Source: Sphingopyxis sp. H115 (GTDB lineage: Bacteria; Pseudomonadota; Alphaproteobacteria; Sphingomonadales; Sphingomonadaceae). From it: a DNA stretch of 64,000 nucleotides. Position numbers and translations under genes: made by a program. The DNA is taken from the NCBI RefSeq assembly GCF_001468465.1, contig NZ_LNSA01000024.1, positions 1 to 64,000 on the forward strand, read 5' to 3'. Positions 10,332 to 17,088 of the stretch are shown piece after piece (positions within the stretch are counted from its first letter, which is position 1; every line of letters begins with the position of its first letter). A model generated the notes under the pieces. The model was not told where the DNA came from and searched no databases. It worked only from the letters and a program-made list of their open reading frames with translations.

Positions 10332-10740
10332 TATTCTTCTATCCAGTTCGTGGTTGTCGGATCGGGGACGAACAGGTGCGGTGTCCAGCAATCGGTGCGT
10401 AATGTACCGATCTGCGCGCCGCACCCACATATCTGATTGGGGCCATCGCAGCCATCAAGCCCACAACAGCCGTTGAGACGATGCGGATCGCGCGTGTTGC
10501 GGACGGTCTCGCCAATGTCCTCCGGGTTTAACCAATATTGCGGCGCGAATTCGAGCAGCGCTGTCTGATCGCCATAGGATCGTTCAATCGGCTCCCAGCT
10601 CTTGAAAACCGTCCCGCGCGGGGTGAGGGGCTTGCCTTCCTCTTGCTCGGGCGGGATGATGCCGGGGCCTTGCTCGAAACAAGTGTCAGTGCTGACGTCA
10701 GGCGCCCCTCGCAGGCCTTGCAGCAAAGGATTTTCTTCAC
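10331..10740 (-). pseudogene. Cys-rich protein gene between rtcB and rtcA, reading frame broken
   Basis: A GTG at 10740, placed 7 nt after a perfect AGGAG, opens a frame starting MKKILCCKACEGRLTS that loses sense and stops at 10528. The adjacent frame (to the TAA at 10331) carries a conserved-looking body, with EFAPQYWLNPEDIGE and a Cys cluster NGCCGLDGCDGPNQICGCGA, but has only a TTG at 10726 with no ribosome site. The two halves look like one protein with CxxC-type metal knuckles at both ends, split by a one-base deletion or -1 event between about 10725 and 10680; GGGG at about 10711 is one possible slip point. Function unknown; position suggests an accessory of RNA repair. Confidence 0.6.
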
Positions 10741-10773
10741 GGCACGTCTCCTATGAGGGCGGCGTGAAGGGGA

Positions 10774-12000
10774 TCACCCCTTCACGCACACCACCTGCTT
10801 CAGCGTATGGACGATCTCGACGAGGTCGGCCTGCGCCGCCATCACCGCCTCGATCGGCTTGTACGCCTTCGGCGTCTCGTCGATGACGCCTTCGTCCTTG
10901 CGGCATTCGACGCCCGCGGTGTCGGCGATATGCTCGTCGAGCGTGACGAGCTTTTTCGCTGCGGTGCGGCTCATGACACGGCCCGCGCCATGGCTGCAGC
11001 TATCGAAGCTTTCCGCGTTGCCCAGCCCGCGCACGATGAACGATTTTGCACCCATCGAACCCGGGATGATTCCCATCGTCCCCTTCGCCGCGCGCACCGC
11101 CCCCTTGCGGGTGACGAGCACATTCTCGCCGAAATGATTCTCGCGCGTCACATAATTGTGATGGCAGTTCACCGCCTCAGCCTCGGCCTCGAAGGGCTTG
11201 GCGATCTGGAGCCGGAGCGCGGCGATGACATTCGCCATCATCATGCGCCGGTTCAGCGCCGCAAAGTCCTGCGCCCAGCCCACCGCCTCGACATAATCGT
11301 CGAAATGGTCGGTCCCTTCCGGGAAGTAGGCGAGGTCCTCATCGGGCAGGTTGATGAACCACTTGCGCATGTCCTTCTTCGCCAGTTCGATGAAGTAGGT
11401 GCCGATCGCATTGCCGACGCCGCGCGACCCCGAATGCAGCATCACCCACACCCGCGCGTCGGTATCGAGGCACAGCTCGATGAAATGGTTTCCCGTTCCG
11501 AGCGTTCCCAGATGCGTCAGGTTGTTGGTGTTTTTCAGCCGCGGATGCTTGGCGACGATATGGCCGAAGCGTTCGGCGAGCGTCGCCCAGGCGTCGACGA
11601 TTGCGGCCGGAGGATCGCCCCACGAGCCCGTGTCGCGCTTGCTGCGCCCGACCGACCGGCCGTGCGGAACCGTCGCCTCGATCGCGCTGCGGATGCCCTC
11701 CAGATTGTCGGGCAGGTCGTGTGCCATCAGCGTGGTGCGCGCCGCCATCATGCCGCAGCCGATATCGACGCCGACCGCGGCCGGGATCACCGCGCCCTTG
11801 GTCGGGATCACCGATCCGACGGTGGCGCCGATGCCGACATGAACGTCGGGCATCGCGGCGACATGCTTGAACACGAACGGCATTTTCGCCGCCTTGGTCA
11901 GCTGCGCGCGCGCCATGTCTTCCACGGGCACGCCGCGCGTCCACATCTTGACCGGGCGTCCGCCCTCGACATTCATCACTTCATAGGTCGTCTGGGTCAT
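10774..12000 (-). CDS. rtcB: RNA-splicing ligase RtcB
   Basis: GTP-dependent, Mn2+-dependent ligase joining RNA 2',3'-cyclic phosphate (or 3'-P) ends to 5'-OH ends. 408 residues, the same length as the E. coli enzyme, with the guanylylated histidine H337 in SCSHGAGRVMSR at the identical position. Metal ligands are visible in AAVGVDIGCGMM (D79, C82), GTGNHFIEL and NCHHNYV. A strong AAGGAGG lies 7 nt before the ATG, giving it independent translation after the long non-coding RNA array. RtcA and an Rsr/Ro60 gene are in the same operon. Confidence 0.98.
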   Translation of the reverse strand: MTQTTYEVMNVEGGRPVKMWTRGVPVEDMARAQLTKAAKMPFVFKHVAAMPDVHVGIGATVGSVIPTKGAVIPAAVGVDIGCGMMAARTTLMAHDLPDNLEGIRSAIEATVPHGRSVGRSKRDTGSWGDPPAAIVDAWATLAERFGHIVAKHPRLKNTNNLTHLGTLGTGNHFIELCLDTDARVWVMLHSGSRGVGNAIGTYFIELAKKDMRKWFINLPDEDLAYFPEGTDHFDDYVEAVGWAQDFAALNRRMMMANVIAALRLQIAKPFEAEAEAVNCHHNYVTRENHFGENVLVTRKGAVRAAKGTMGIIPGSMGAKSFIVRGLGNAESFDSCSHGAGRVMSRTAAKKLVTLDEHIADTAGVECRKDEGVIDETPKAYKPIEAVMAAQADLVEIVHTLKQVVCVKG

Positions 12001-12030
12001 GGCTGACCTCCTTCTTGCTGTTCTTCATGG

Positions 12031-12160
12031 TGCCGGCGACAAGGCGTGGCGAGACATTTTTCCTGAGCTACTCCGGCATGCCGGGGGCGGACTTGAACCG
12101 CCGGCCTTCCGCGACGAAGCGGACGCTCTGACCCTGTAGTCCCGCCGGCATTCGCCGACA
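12031..12160 (-). ncRNA. Y-RNA-like structured RNA 5 (tRNA-like), last of array
   Basis: Closed by a 9-bp helix (12160-12152 with 12039-12031, one U.G). Inside come ATGCCGGC and then helix 2, GGGAC (12143-12139) with GTCTC (12055-12051). The insert has a TCCGC/GCGGA hairpin, a 5-nt variable-loop-like AGGCC, and a canonical T-arm GGCGG-TTCAAGT-CCGCC (12102-12086). These are followed by a CCGG-CATG-CCGG hairpin and a tRNA 5'-end-like GCCGGAGTAGCTCAGG. The tRNA 3'-half elements thus precede the 5'-half elements. It ends 15 nt before the rtcB ribosome site. Ends are inferred from pairing, not mapped. Confidence 0.7.
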
Positions 12161-12169
12161 TGTTTCGGG

Positions 12170-12273
12170 TGCTGGCAACGAGTTTATGGCGAGACATCCG
12201 GATTTCTCCGGTGCGGAGTCGAACCGCGGGCCTTTCGGCCTGACCGATGTAGTCCCACCGGCATTTGCCAGCA
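12170..12273 (-). ncRNA. Y-RNA-like structured RNA 4
   Basis: Perfect 9-bp terminal helix TGCTGGCAA/TTGCCAGCA (12273-12265 with 12178-12170), the conserved ATGCCGGT, and helix 2 GGGAC (12256-12252)/GTCTC (12195-12191). The insert holds three short hairpins: GGCC-GAAA-GGCC, a T-arm-like GCGG-TTCGACT-CCGC, and CCGGA-GAAA-TCCGG. The last replaces the acceptor stem with a GNRA-closed hairpin. No D-arm is obvious. The T-loop heptamer is canonical. Probable Rsr-bound RNA by family architecture and location; ends inferred. Confidence 0.7.
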
Positions 12274-12283
12274 TGAATAAGGT

Positions 12284-12361
12284 GCCGGCGGCGAGAAAGA
12301 AGGACGAGACTGCCCAAAGGGCCATCGTGGCAAGATGTAGTCCCGCCCGGCATCCGCCGGC
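12284..12361 (-). ncRNA. Y-RNA-like structured RNA 3 (minimal form, no tRNA module)
   Basis: Perfect 8-bp terminal helix GCCGGCGG/CCGCCGGC (12361-12354 with 12291-12284), then ATGCCGGGC and helix 2 GGGAC (12344-12340)/GTCTC (12310-12306). The insert is only about 29 nt with a GCCC-TTT-GGGC hairpin and no T- or D-arm. At about 78 nt it keeps just the shared closing module, which suggests that module is the protein-binding part and the tRNA-like inserts are variable cargo. Confidence 0.65.
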
Positions 12362-12372
12362 GTTTGACAGTC

Positions 12373-12523
12373 TCGCAGCGGCGAGAGTTGGTGAGACAGC
12401 GGTCCTTAAGCTACGTTCCAGCGGCGGGATTCGAACCCGCATCTCCCAGAAGCCTTCAAGGGTCTGGGCGCTTTACTCGTCGGACCTCTGTCGAGGATGT
12501 AGTCCCACCGGCATCCGCTGCAA
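12373..12523 (-). ncRNA. Y-RNA-like structured RNA 2 (tRNA-like)
   Basis: Terminal helix TTGCAGCGG with CCGCTGCGA (12523-12515 with 12381-12373, one U.G), the conserved ATGCCGGT, and helix 2 GGGAC (12506-12502)/GTCTC (12397-12393). The insert contains a hairpin CCCAGA/TCTGGG (12468-12463 with 12450-12445) in anticodon-stem position and a canonical T-arm GCGGG-TTCGAAT-CCCGC (12440-12424). A short D-arm-like AGC-TTAAGGACC-GCT follows. The acceptor-like segment between T and D arms is reduced. Order is again T-arm before D-arm. Confidence 0.7.
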
Positions 12524-12529
12524 TTCTGC

Positions 12530-12684
12530 AAAAAAAAGCGAAGAACGTAACGGCGACGAGGATTTGGAAAGACGGTCCTGCTCTACCCCTGAGCTACGGG
12601 TCCATAGAGGAACCCGGCGGGATTCGAACCCGCGACCTGGCGATTAAGGGTCGATGTAGTCCTTCCGGCATTCGCCGTGACGTT
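12530..12684 (-). ncRNA. Y-RNA-like structured RNA 1, circularly permuted tRNA-like module
   Basis: Terminal helix of 12 pairs with one C.U mismatch (12684-12672 with 12556-12544), the conserved ATGCCGGA, and helix 2 AGGAC/GTCTT, in which both strands differ from the other four copies yet still pair. The insert reads as a tRNA 3' half followed by its 5' half. It has CCCTTAA (anticodon-loop-like), TCGCC, variable loop AGGTC, T-arm GCGGG-TTCGAAT-CCCGC (12633-12617), acceptor CGGGTTC (12616-12610), a 6-nt loop, acceptor GGACCCG (12603-12597), TA and D-arm GCTC-AGGGGTA-GAGC (12594-12580). Eight U residues follow at 12537-12530. It starts about 6 nt after the rsr stop. YrlA-type bacterial Y RNAs show this order. 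Confidence 0.78.
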
Positions 12685-12689
12685 TCCCA

Positions 12690-14237
12690 TTATACCTCCG
12701 TTTCGTTCACGATCTCGACCCAGTCGCGCGTTTCGCCGGTGGCGAAGCGGGCCATTGCATCGAAGACCGCGTCGGTGAAGCCACCGACATTCATGATGTC
12801 CTTCCGGTCACGCGCCTGCGTGGTACCATAGGGCTGGATGTCGATGCAGATCAGCTTTGCGCCCGGGTTACGGGTCTTCAGCTTGTTCCACTCGTTCATC
12901 GTCGCCGTGGCGCCGTGGCGCGAGGGATCGATCCAGCTTTCGTTGTCGGACACGATCACCACCGTATCGACCGTCGCGCGCTCGGCGTTCAGCCGCGCGA
13001 GCGGAGCCGAGACATTGGTGCCGCCGCCGCCGATCGCCGCCAGCCGCGCCGCGTTGACCGCGACGCGCGCCTTGGGATCGAGCGCCATGTCGACGACGTC
13101 GACATCGAACGGCATCACCCGCGCCTGCCGGTTGGTGCGCAGCACCGCCGCCGCGACGAGCGCTGCGATGTCGATGCAGCGAACCGCCGAGGTCGCGCCC
13201 TTGCGGTATCCGGTCGCCGCCCAGCTCATCGAGCCCGAGACGTCCGGACATACCACAACCTTGCCCGCCAGCACCGGAACCGTCGCAACCGACAGTTCGA
13301 GCGCCTCTTCGAGCGCGGCCTGGACGCGCAGCGGAACCGCGTCGCCGACCTGACCCATCGCGACCATCAGCTGATACGGCGCCGGGCGGACCCGGGCGAT
13401 CGTATCGGCATCGGACAGTCGCGCCGCGACCTTCTCGGTCACGCCTTTCACGTCGAACGCGCCGTTGCGCGCCAGCGTGTTCAGGTTCATGCGCAGCGCC
13501 TGCCAGCCGATCCGGCCGGCAAGCTCCGCCCAATTTTCCGCAGTCAGCGGAAAGGCGGTCAGCCATTCGAACGGCATCGGAGGCAGCGGCCCCGCGGGGT
13601 CGCGCTTCCAAGCCTCGAACGCCGCGATTTCCTCGGGCAGCGCCGCGACATCATAGGGCTTGCCGATCAGCCAGCCATAGAAGGCGCGCCGCTCGGCCGA
13701 GGCCGGCGCCGGGTGGACCATGCGGACGATATCCGCGAGGCTGGGATCATTGCCCGTTGCCGCGGCCATGAGCTGCGGCATCGAGGCCTGTTCCAGCCAT
13801 TCGCGGACGAGCCGCTTGGGGCGCGAGCCGAGCGACCGGCGACCGACCTGACCCGATCGCATGATCTGCACGAAGTTGCGCAGCATGCGGCCGTTGTCGA
13901 TCACGCGGCCGAAGACGCGCACCGCGAGGTCGGGATCGGCGACGGTGAGGTACGCGGCGAGCAGCGCCGGCATATCCTTCATCGCGCCCGACTTGCGGGC
14001 ATAGATCGCGGCCTTGGCGACGAAATCGGGCGAGACCGCCTGCGCCGCCGCCAGAACGTCGGCGAGCTGCGCATCGGCGCCCGAATAATAGCCGTCCGAC
14101 AGCGTTCCGGTCGCCGCAAGCTGCGCGAGCTTCGCTTCCGGGCCATAGGCATAGGCCGCGCCGCCGGCGTCGTTCACCGCGTCGGTCTGCGGCAGGAAGC
14201 GCGCGAGCGCGGTGGAAAACAGGTTCTTGTTGGCCAT
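12690..14237 (-). CDS. rsr: Ro60 homologue (TROVE domain + vWA), Rsr
   Basis: Ring-shaped RNA-binding protein expected to hold Y-like RNAs and misfolded or damaged RNA ends. 515 residues. The N-terminal two-thirds is HEAT-repeat-like TROVE (MRSGQVGRRSLGSRPKRLV, then LRMNLNTLARNGAF). The C-terminal third is a vWA domain with an intact MIDAS: D332-x-S-x-S336, T407 in GGGGTNVS and D431 in VSDNESW. AAAGGAG precedes the ATG. First gene after the sigma-54 promoter and directly upstream of the RNA array, the order known for rsr-yrl-rtcBA operons in enterobacteria. Confidence 0.95.
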   Translation of the reverse strand: MANKNLFSTALARFLPQTDAVNDAGGAAYAYGPEAKLAQLAATGTLSDGYYSGADAQLADVLAAAQAVSPDFVAKAAIYARKSGAMKDMPALLAAYLTVADPDLAVRVFGRVIDNGRMLRNFVQIMRSGQVGRRSLGSRPKRLVREWLEQASMPQLMAAATGNDPSLADIVRMVHPAPASAERRAFYGWLIGKPYDVAALPEEIAAFEAWKRDPAGPLPPMPFEWLTAFPLTAENWAELAGRIGWQALRMNLNTLARNGAFDVKGVTEKVAARLSDADTIARVRPAPYQLMVAMGQVGDAVPLRVQAALEEALELSVATVPVLAGKVVVCPDVSGSMSWAATGYRKGATSAVRCIDIAALVAAAVLRTNRQARVMPFDVDVVDMALDPKARVAVNAARLAAIGGGGTNVSAPLARLNAERATVDTVVIVSDNESWIDPSRHGATATMNEWNKLKTRNPGAKLICIDIQPYGTTQARDRKDIMNVGGFTDAVFDAMARFATGETRDWVEIVNETEV

Positions 14238-14273
14238 CGTCCAACTCCTTTGAAATCGCTTGCCGGACCCTCG

Positions 14274-14301
14274 GGGGCGGCCAGCCCATTCCGGCCGCCC
14301 C
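14274..14301 (-). other. Leader hairpin upstream of rsr
   Basis: A perfect 9-bp stem GGGGCGGCC/GGCCGCCCC (14301-14293 with 14282-14274) closes a 10-nt loop in the predicted rsr 5' leader, 36 nt before the ATG. No U-run follows, so it is not an intrinsic terminator. It may stabilise the mRNA or bind Rsr. Role unknown. Confidence 0.5.
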
Positions 14302-14348
14302 TTCGTTCCACTTGTGCCGGGGGACGTGAGCCCCGACGCCGACAGTGG

Positions 14349-14365
14349 TGCAGGAGGCGTGCCAA
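14349..14365 (-). promoter_or_regulatory. Sigma-54 (-24/-12) promoter of the rsr-RNA-rtcBA operon
   Basis: On the minus strand TTGGCACGCCTCCTGCA matches the RpoN consensus TGGCACG-N4-TTGCA. The invariant GG (14363-14362) and GC (14351-14350) are separated by 10 bp. Predicted start is near 14338, about 100 nt before rsr. It faces the RtcR gene, the sigma-54 activator expected to drive it. Confidence 0.88.
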
Positions 14366-14460
14366 TCGAAAAAGCGATCGACGGAATTTCATCAAAACAC
14401 TGTTTTTAAAAAGATAAAAATGGGGTGGTCAATTCTTGCTTGGCCGGGGCAGGGAGAAAA

Positions 14461-14480
14461 TACGATTATATTGTATCGTA
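14461..14480. promoter_or_regulatory. Inverted repeat upstream of rtcR
   Basis: TACGAT and ATCGTA are separated by 8 AT-rich bases, 26 bp upstream of the rtcR ATG and about 95 bp behind the -24 element. The flanking sequence is very AT-rich, unlike the surroundings. It could be the RtcR enhancer site or an autoregulatory operator; an imperfect -10-like TGTATAAAT follows at about 14492-14500. Confidence 0.45.
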
Positions 14481-14505
14481 GTTTATCCTATTGTATAAAT
14501 TTCTC

Positions 14506-16095
14506 ATGAAACCCGTCACCGTTATCGGATTCCTCGGCTCGACGCTCGATGCCGCCAAATTCGGACCGTCGCGCTGGAGCAAATGGCGGCCGACGGTTAG
14601 CATCTGCATGCAGGAGGATCTGCGGGTCGACCGCTTCATCCTTTTGCACGGTAGCTATCATCGCCGGCTTGCCGACTATGTCGCCGCCGATATTCGCGAC
14701 GTGTCACCCGAGACCGAGGTGGTTCCGCAACTGCTCGACTTCGACGACGCGTGGGATTTCGAGGAAGTCTATGGGAAGCTGCTCGACTTCGCGCGCGCTT
14801 TTCCGTTCGATCCCGACAACCAGGACTATCTGATTCACATCACGACGGGGACGCATGTCGCGCAAATCTGTCTCTTTCTGCTGACCGAGGCACGCTACCT
14901 GCCGGGGCGGCTGCTTCAGACGCAGCCGCAACGCGGCGCGCCGCAGCCGATCGGTACCTGGAACGCCATCGATCTCGACCTCTCGCGTTACGACAGCATC
15001 GCGACACGCTTTGCCGAAGCCAGCGCCGAGAGCGCGAGCTTCCTGAAGAGCGGCATCGAGACGCGCAATGCGGCGTTCAACCGGATGATCGAAGAAATCG
15101 AGCAGGTCGCGGTGCGCAGCCGCGCGCCGATCCTGCTGATGGGGCCCACCGGTGCAGGCAAGAGCCAGCTGGCGCGCAAGATTTATGAGCTTAAGAAGCT
15201 GCGCCACCAGATTGCCGGTCCCTTTGTCGAGGTGAATTGCGCGACGCTGAAGGGTGACAGCGCGATGTCGGCGCTGTTCGGTCACCGCAAGGGCGCCTTT
15301 ACCGGCGCGGCGCAGGACCGCCCGGGCCTGCTCAAATCCGCCGACAAGGGGCTGCTCTTCCTCGACGAGATCGGCGAACTCGGCCTCGACGAACAGGCGA
15401 TGATCCTGCGCGCGATCGAGGAAGGGCGTTTCCTTCCGGTCGGTGCCGACAGCGAAGCGCGCAGCGAATTCCAGCTGATTGCCGGCACCAATCGCGATCT
15501 GGTGGCCGAGGTCGACGCCGGGCGGTTCCGCGAGGATCTGTTCGCGCGGCTCAACCTCTGGACATTCAGCCTGCCGGGGCTGGCGCAGCGCCGCGAGGAT
15601 ATCGCCCCCAATCTCGATTACGAGCTGGAGCGTTTCGCCGAGCGCGAGGGTGCGCGCGTCACCTTCAACAAGGAGGCGCGCGACAAATATCTGGCCTTTG
15701 CGGAGAGCCCGGCCGCCCCTTGGAAAGGCAATTTCCGCGACCTGGCCGCGAGCGTCACCCGCATGGCGACGCTCAGCCCGGCGGGCCGGATCGATTCGGC
15801 AGCGGTCGCGTCCGAAACCGGCAGGCTGCAATCCTTGTGGTCGGGAGGCGAGGCGCGCGGCGATGTGCTCGACGATCTGTTGCCGGAAAGCCGGCTTCGG
15901 ACGATCGATCCGTTCGACCGGGTGCAACTCGCCTATGTCGTCGCTGTTTGCGGGCAGAGCGGTAGCCTGTCCGCGGCGGGCCGATCGCTGTTTTCCGCAT
16001 CACGCGCGGAACGCAAATCGACCAACGATGCCGACCGGCTGCGCAAATATCTGGCGCGCTTTGACTTGGACTGGACGGGCGTTACGGCGCGCTGA
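14506..16095 (+). CDS. rtcR: Sigma-54-dependent activator RtcR (CARF-AAA+-HTH)
   Basis: 529 residues from the ATG at 14506; an in-frame TTG at 14491 lacks support. The N-terminal CARF/Rossmann sensor (about 1-180) contains ITTGTHVAQ near residue 112, a likely ligand loop. The AAA+ domain has Walker A GPTGAGKS (213-220), the sigma-54-contacting loop GAFTGA (263-268) and Walker B LLFLDE (283-288). The C-terminus is helical and probably DNA-binding. In E. coli the CARF domain represses until RNA ends produced by damage bind. It is divergent from rsr and expected to switch on the repair operon under RNA damage. Confidence 0.96.
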   Translation: MKPVTVIGFLGSTLDAAKFGPSRWSKWRPTVSICMQEDLRVDRFILLHGSYHRRLADYVAADIRDVSPETEVVPQLLDFDDAWDFEEVYGKLLDFARAFPFDPDNQDYLIHITTGTHVAQICLFLLTEARYLPGRLLQTQPQRGAPQPIGTWNAIDLDLSRYDSIATRFAEASAESASFLKSGIETRNAAFNRMIEEIEQVAVRSRAPILLMGPTGAGKSQLARKIYELKKLRHQIAGPFVEVNCATLKGDSAMSALFGHRKGAFTGAAQDRPGLLKSADKGLLFLDEIGELGLDEQAMILRAIEEGRFLPVGADSEARSEFQLIAGTNRDLVAEVDAGRFREDLFARLNLWTFSLPGLAQRREDIAPNLDYELERFAEREGARVTFNKEARDKYLAFAESPAAPWKGNFRDLAASVTRMATLSPAGRIDSAAVASETGRLQSLWSGGEARGDVLDDLLPESRLRTIDPFDRVQLAYVVAVCGQSGSLSAAGRSLFSASRAERKSTNDADRLRKYLARFDLDWTGVTAR

Positions 16096-16173
16096 TCAGC
16101 AATCGACGCCGTCGAAGCGGTGGCAGCCCGTGTCGAAGCGCGCTATCGCCCCCCCGAAGACAGGGGATAGGGC

Positions 16174-17052
16174 ATGCCTGAGAAGGTCGCGCTGATCGAA
16201 GCGGGCGGCACCAAGTTCATCGTGGGAGTGGGCGACGCGACGCGCCGGATCCACGCGCGCACCCGTATCGACACGACGCGTCCCGACGAAACGATCCCCG
16301 CCGCGATCGACTGGCTGCGCGCGCAGGGCGCCGCCTATGCCGCGGTCGGCATCGCCAGTTTCGGCCCGCTCGACCTCGATCGCGCATCGCCCAAATGGGG
16401 CCATATTACCCGCACCACCAAGCCGCACTGGAACGACGCCGATATCGCCGGCCCCTTCGCGCGCGCCTTCGGCTGCCCGGTCGCGATCGACACCGACGTC
16501 AACGGCGCCGCGCTCGCCGAATGGAAATGGGGCGCGGGGCAGGGCATGAATTCGGCCCTGTACCTCACCGTCGGCACCGGCGTCGGCGGCGGCGCGGTGG
16601 TCGGCGGGCGGCTGATCCACGGCCTTAGTCACCCCGAGATGGGTCATGTCCGCATGCCGCGCCACCCTGCTGACGCGGGTTTCGCGGGCCATTGCCCGTT
16701 CCACGGCGACTGCCTCGAAGGGCTAGCTGCGGGCCCGTCGATCATCGCGCGCTGGGGCGCGTCGCTATCGGAGCTGCCCGACGATCATATCGGGCACAGC
16801 GTCATCGCCTGGTATCTCGCGCAGGCGGCGCAGACCTTTCAGGCGATCCTCGAACCCGCGCGCATCATCCTCGGCGGCGGCGTGATGGGAACGCCCGGCC
16901 TGCTGGACCGCGTGCGCGCAGAAGCGGCGAATGCCGCGGCAGGCTATTTCGCGGGGACGCCCGGGGATATCATCGTCGCGCCGGCACTCGGCGAAAACAC
17001 CGGCCTGCTCGGCGCCCTCGCGCTGGCCGAGGGACATGGGCTTCCGGGATGA
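16174..17052 (+). CDS. ROK-family sugar kinase, probable fructokinase
   Basis: 292-residue kinase. The ATP phosphate loop is IEAGGTKFIVGVG at the start, the sugar-binding DTDVNGAALAEWKWGAG and GTGVGGGAVV lie in the middle. The ROK zinc site is H-x5-H-x14-C-x2-H-x2-C-like (HPEMGH, then HCPFHGDC), and LGGGVMG and GENTGLLGALAL close the fold. Short ROK kinases with the HCPFHG-type site are mostly fructokinases/mannokinases. It stands alone, 78 nt after rtcR and convergent to the dehydrogenase gene; no transporter is nearby. Confidence 0.82.
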   Translation: MPEKVALIEAGGTKFIVGVGDATRRIHARTRIDTTRPDETIPAAIDWLRAQGAAYAAVGIASFGPLDLDRASPKWGHITRTTKPHWNDADIAGPFARAFGCPVAIDTDVNGAALAEWKWGAGQGMNSALYLTVGTGVGGGAVVGGRLIHGLSHPEMGHVRMPRHPADAGFAGHCPFHGDCLEGLAAGPSIIARWGASLSELPDDHIGHSVIAWYLAQAAQTFQAILEPARIILGGGVMGTPGLLDRVRAEAANAAAGYFAGTPGDIIVAPALGENTGLLGALALAEGHGLPG

Positions 17053-17088
17053 TGGCGGGGCGGCGGTGCGTGACCGCCGCCCGCCCGA

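Noticed and set aside
10680-10740. Programmed -1 frameshifting in the Cys-rich rtc gene.
   Set aside because: No classical X-XXY-YYZ slippery heptamer in the right frame and no clear downstream stimulator; a plain indel explains it better, so only the frame break is reported.
12031-12684. Several genuine tRNA genes on the minus strand, suggested by GGTTCGAATCC motifs.
   Set aside because: T-arms are canonical but the 5' halves lie after the 3' halves, anticodon arms are degenerate, and no CCA-ready 3' acceptor end follows. They fit Y-RNA-type tRNA mimics instead.
12031-12684. CRISPR array, because a short motif (GGGACTACATC) recurs five times.
   Set aside because: Spacing is irregular (about 100-160 bp), the repeats are structured and diverged, and no cas genes are nearby. 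RtcR has a CARF domain but belongs to RNA repair.
14478-14505. rtcR start at the upstream TTG (14491).
   Set aside because: ATG 14506 directly begins the conserved CARF strand (MKPVTVIGFLGST); the extra five residues have no support.
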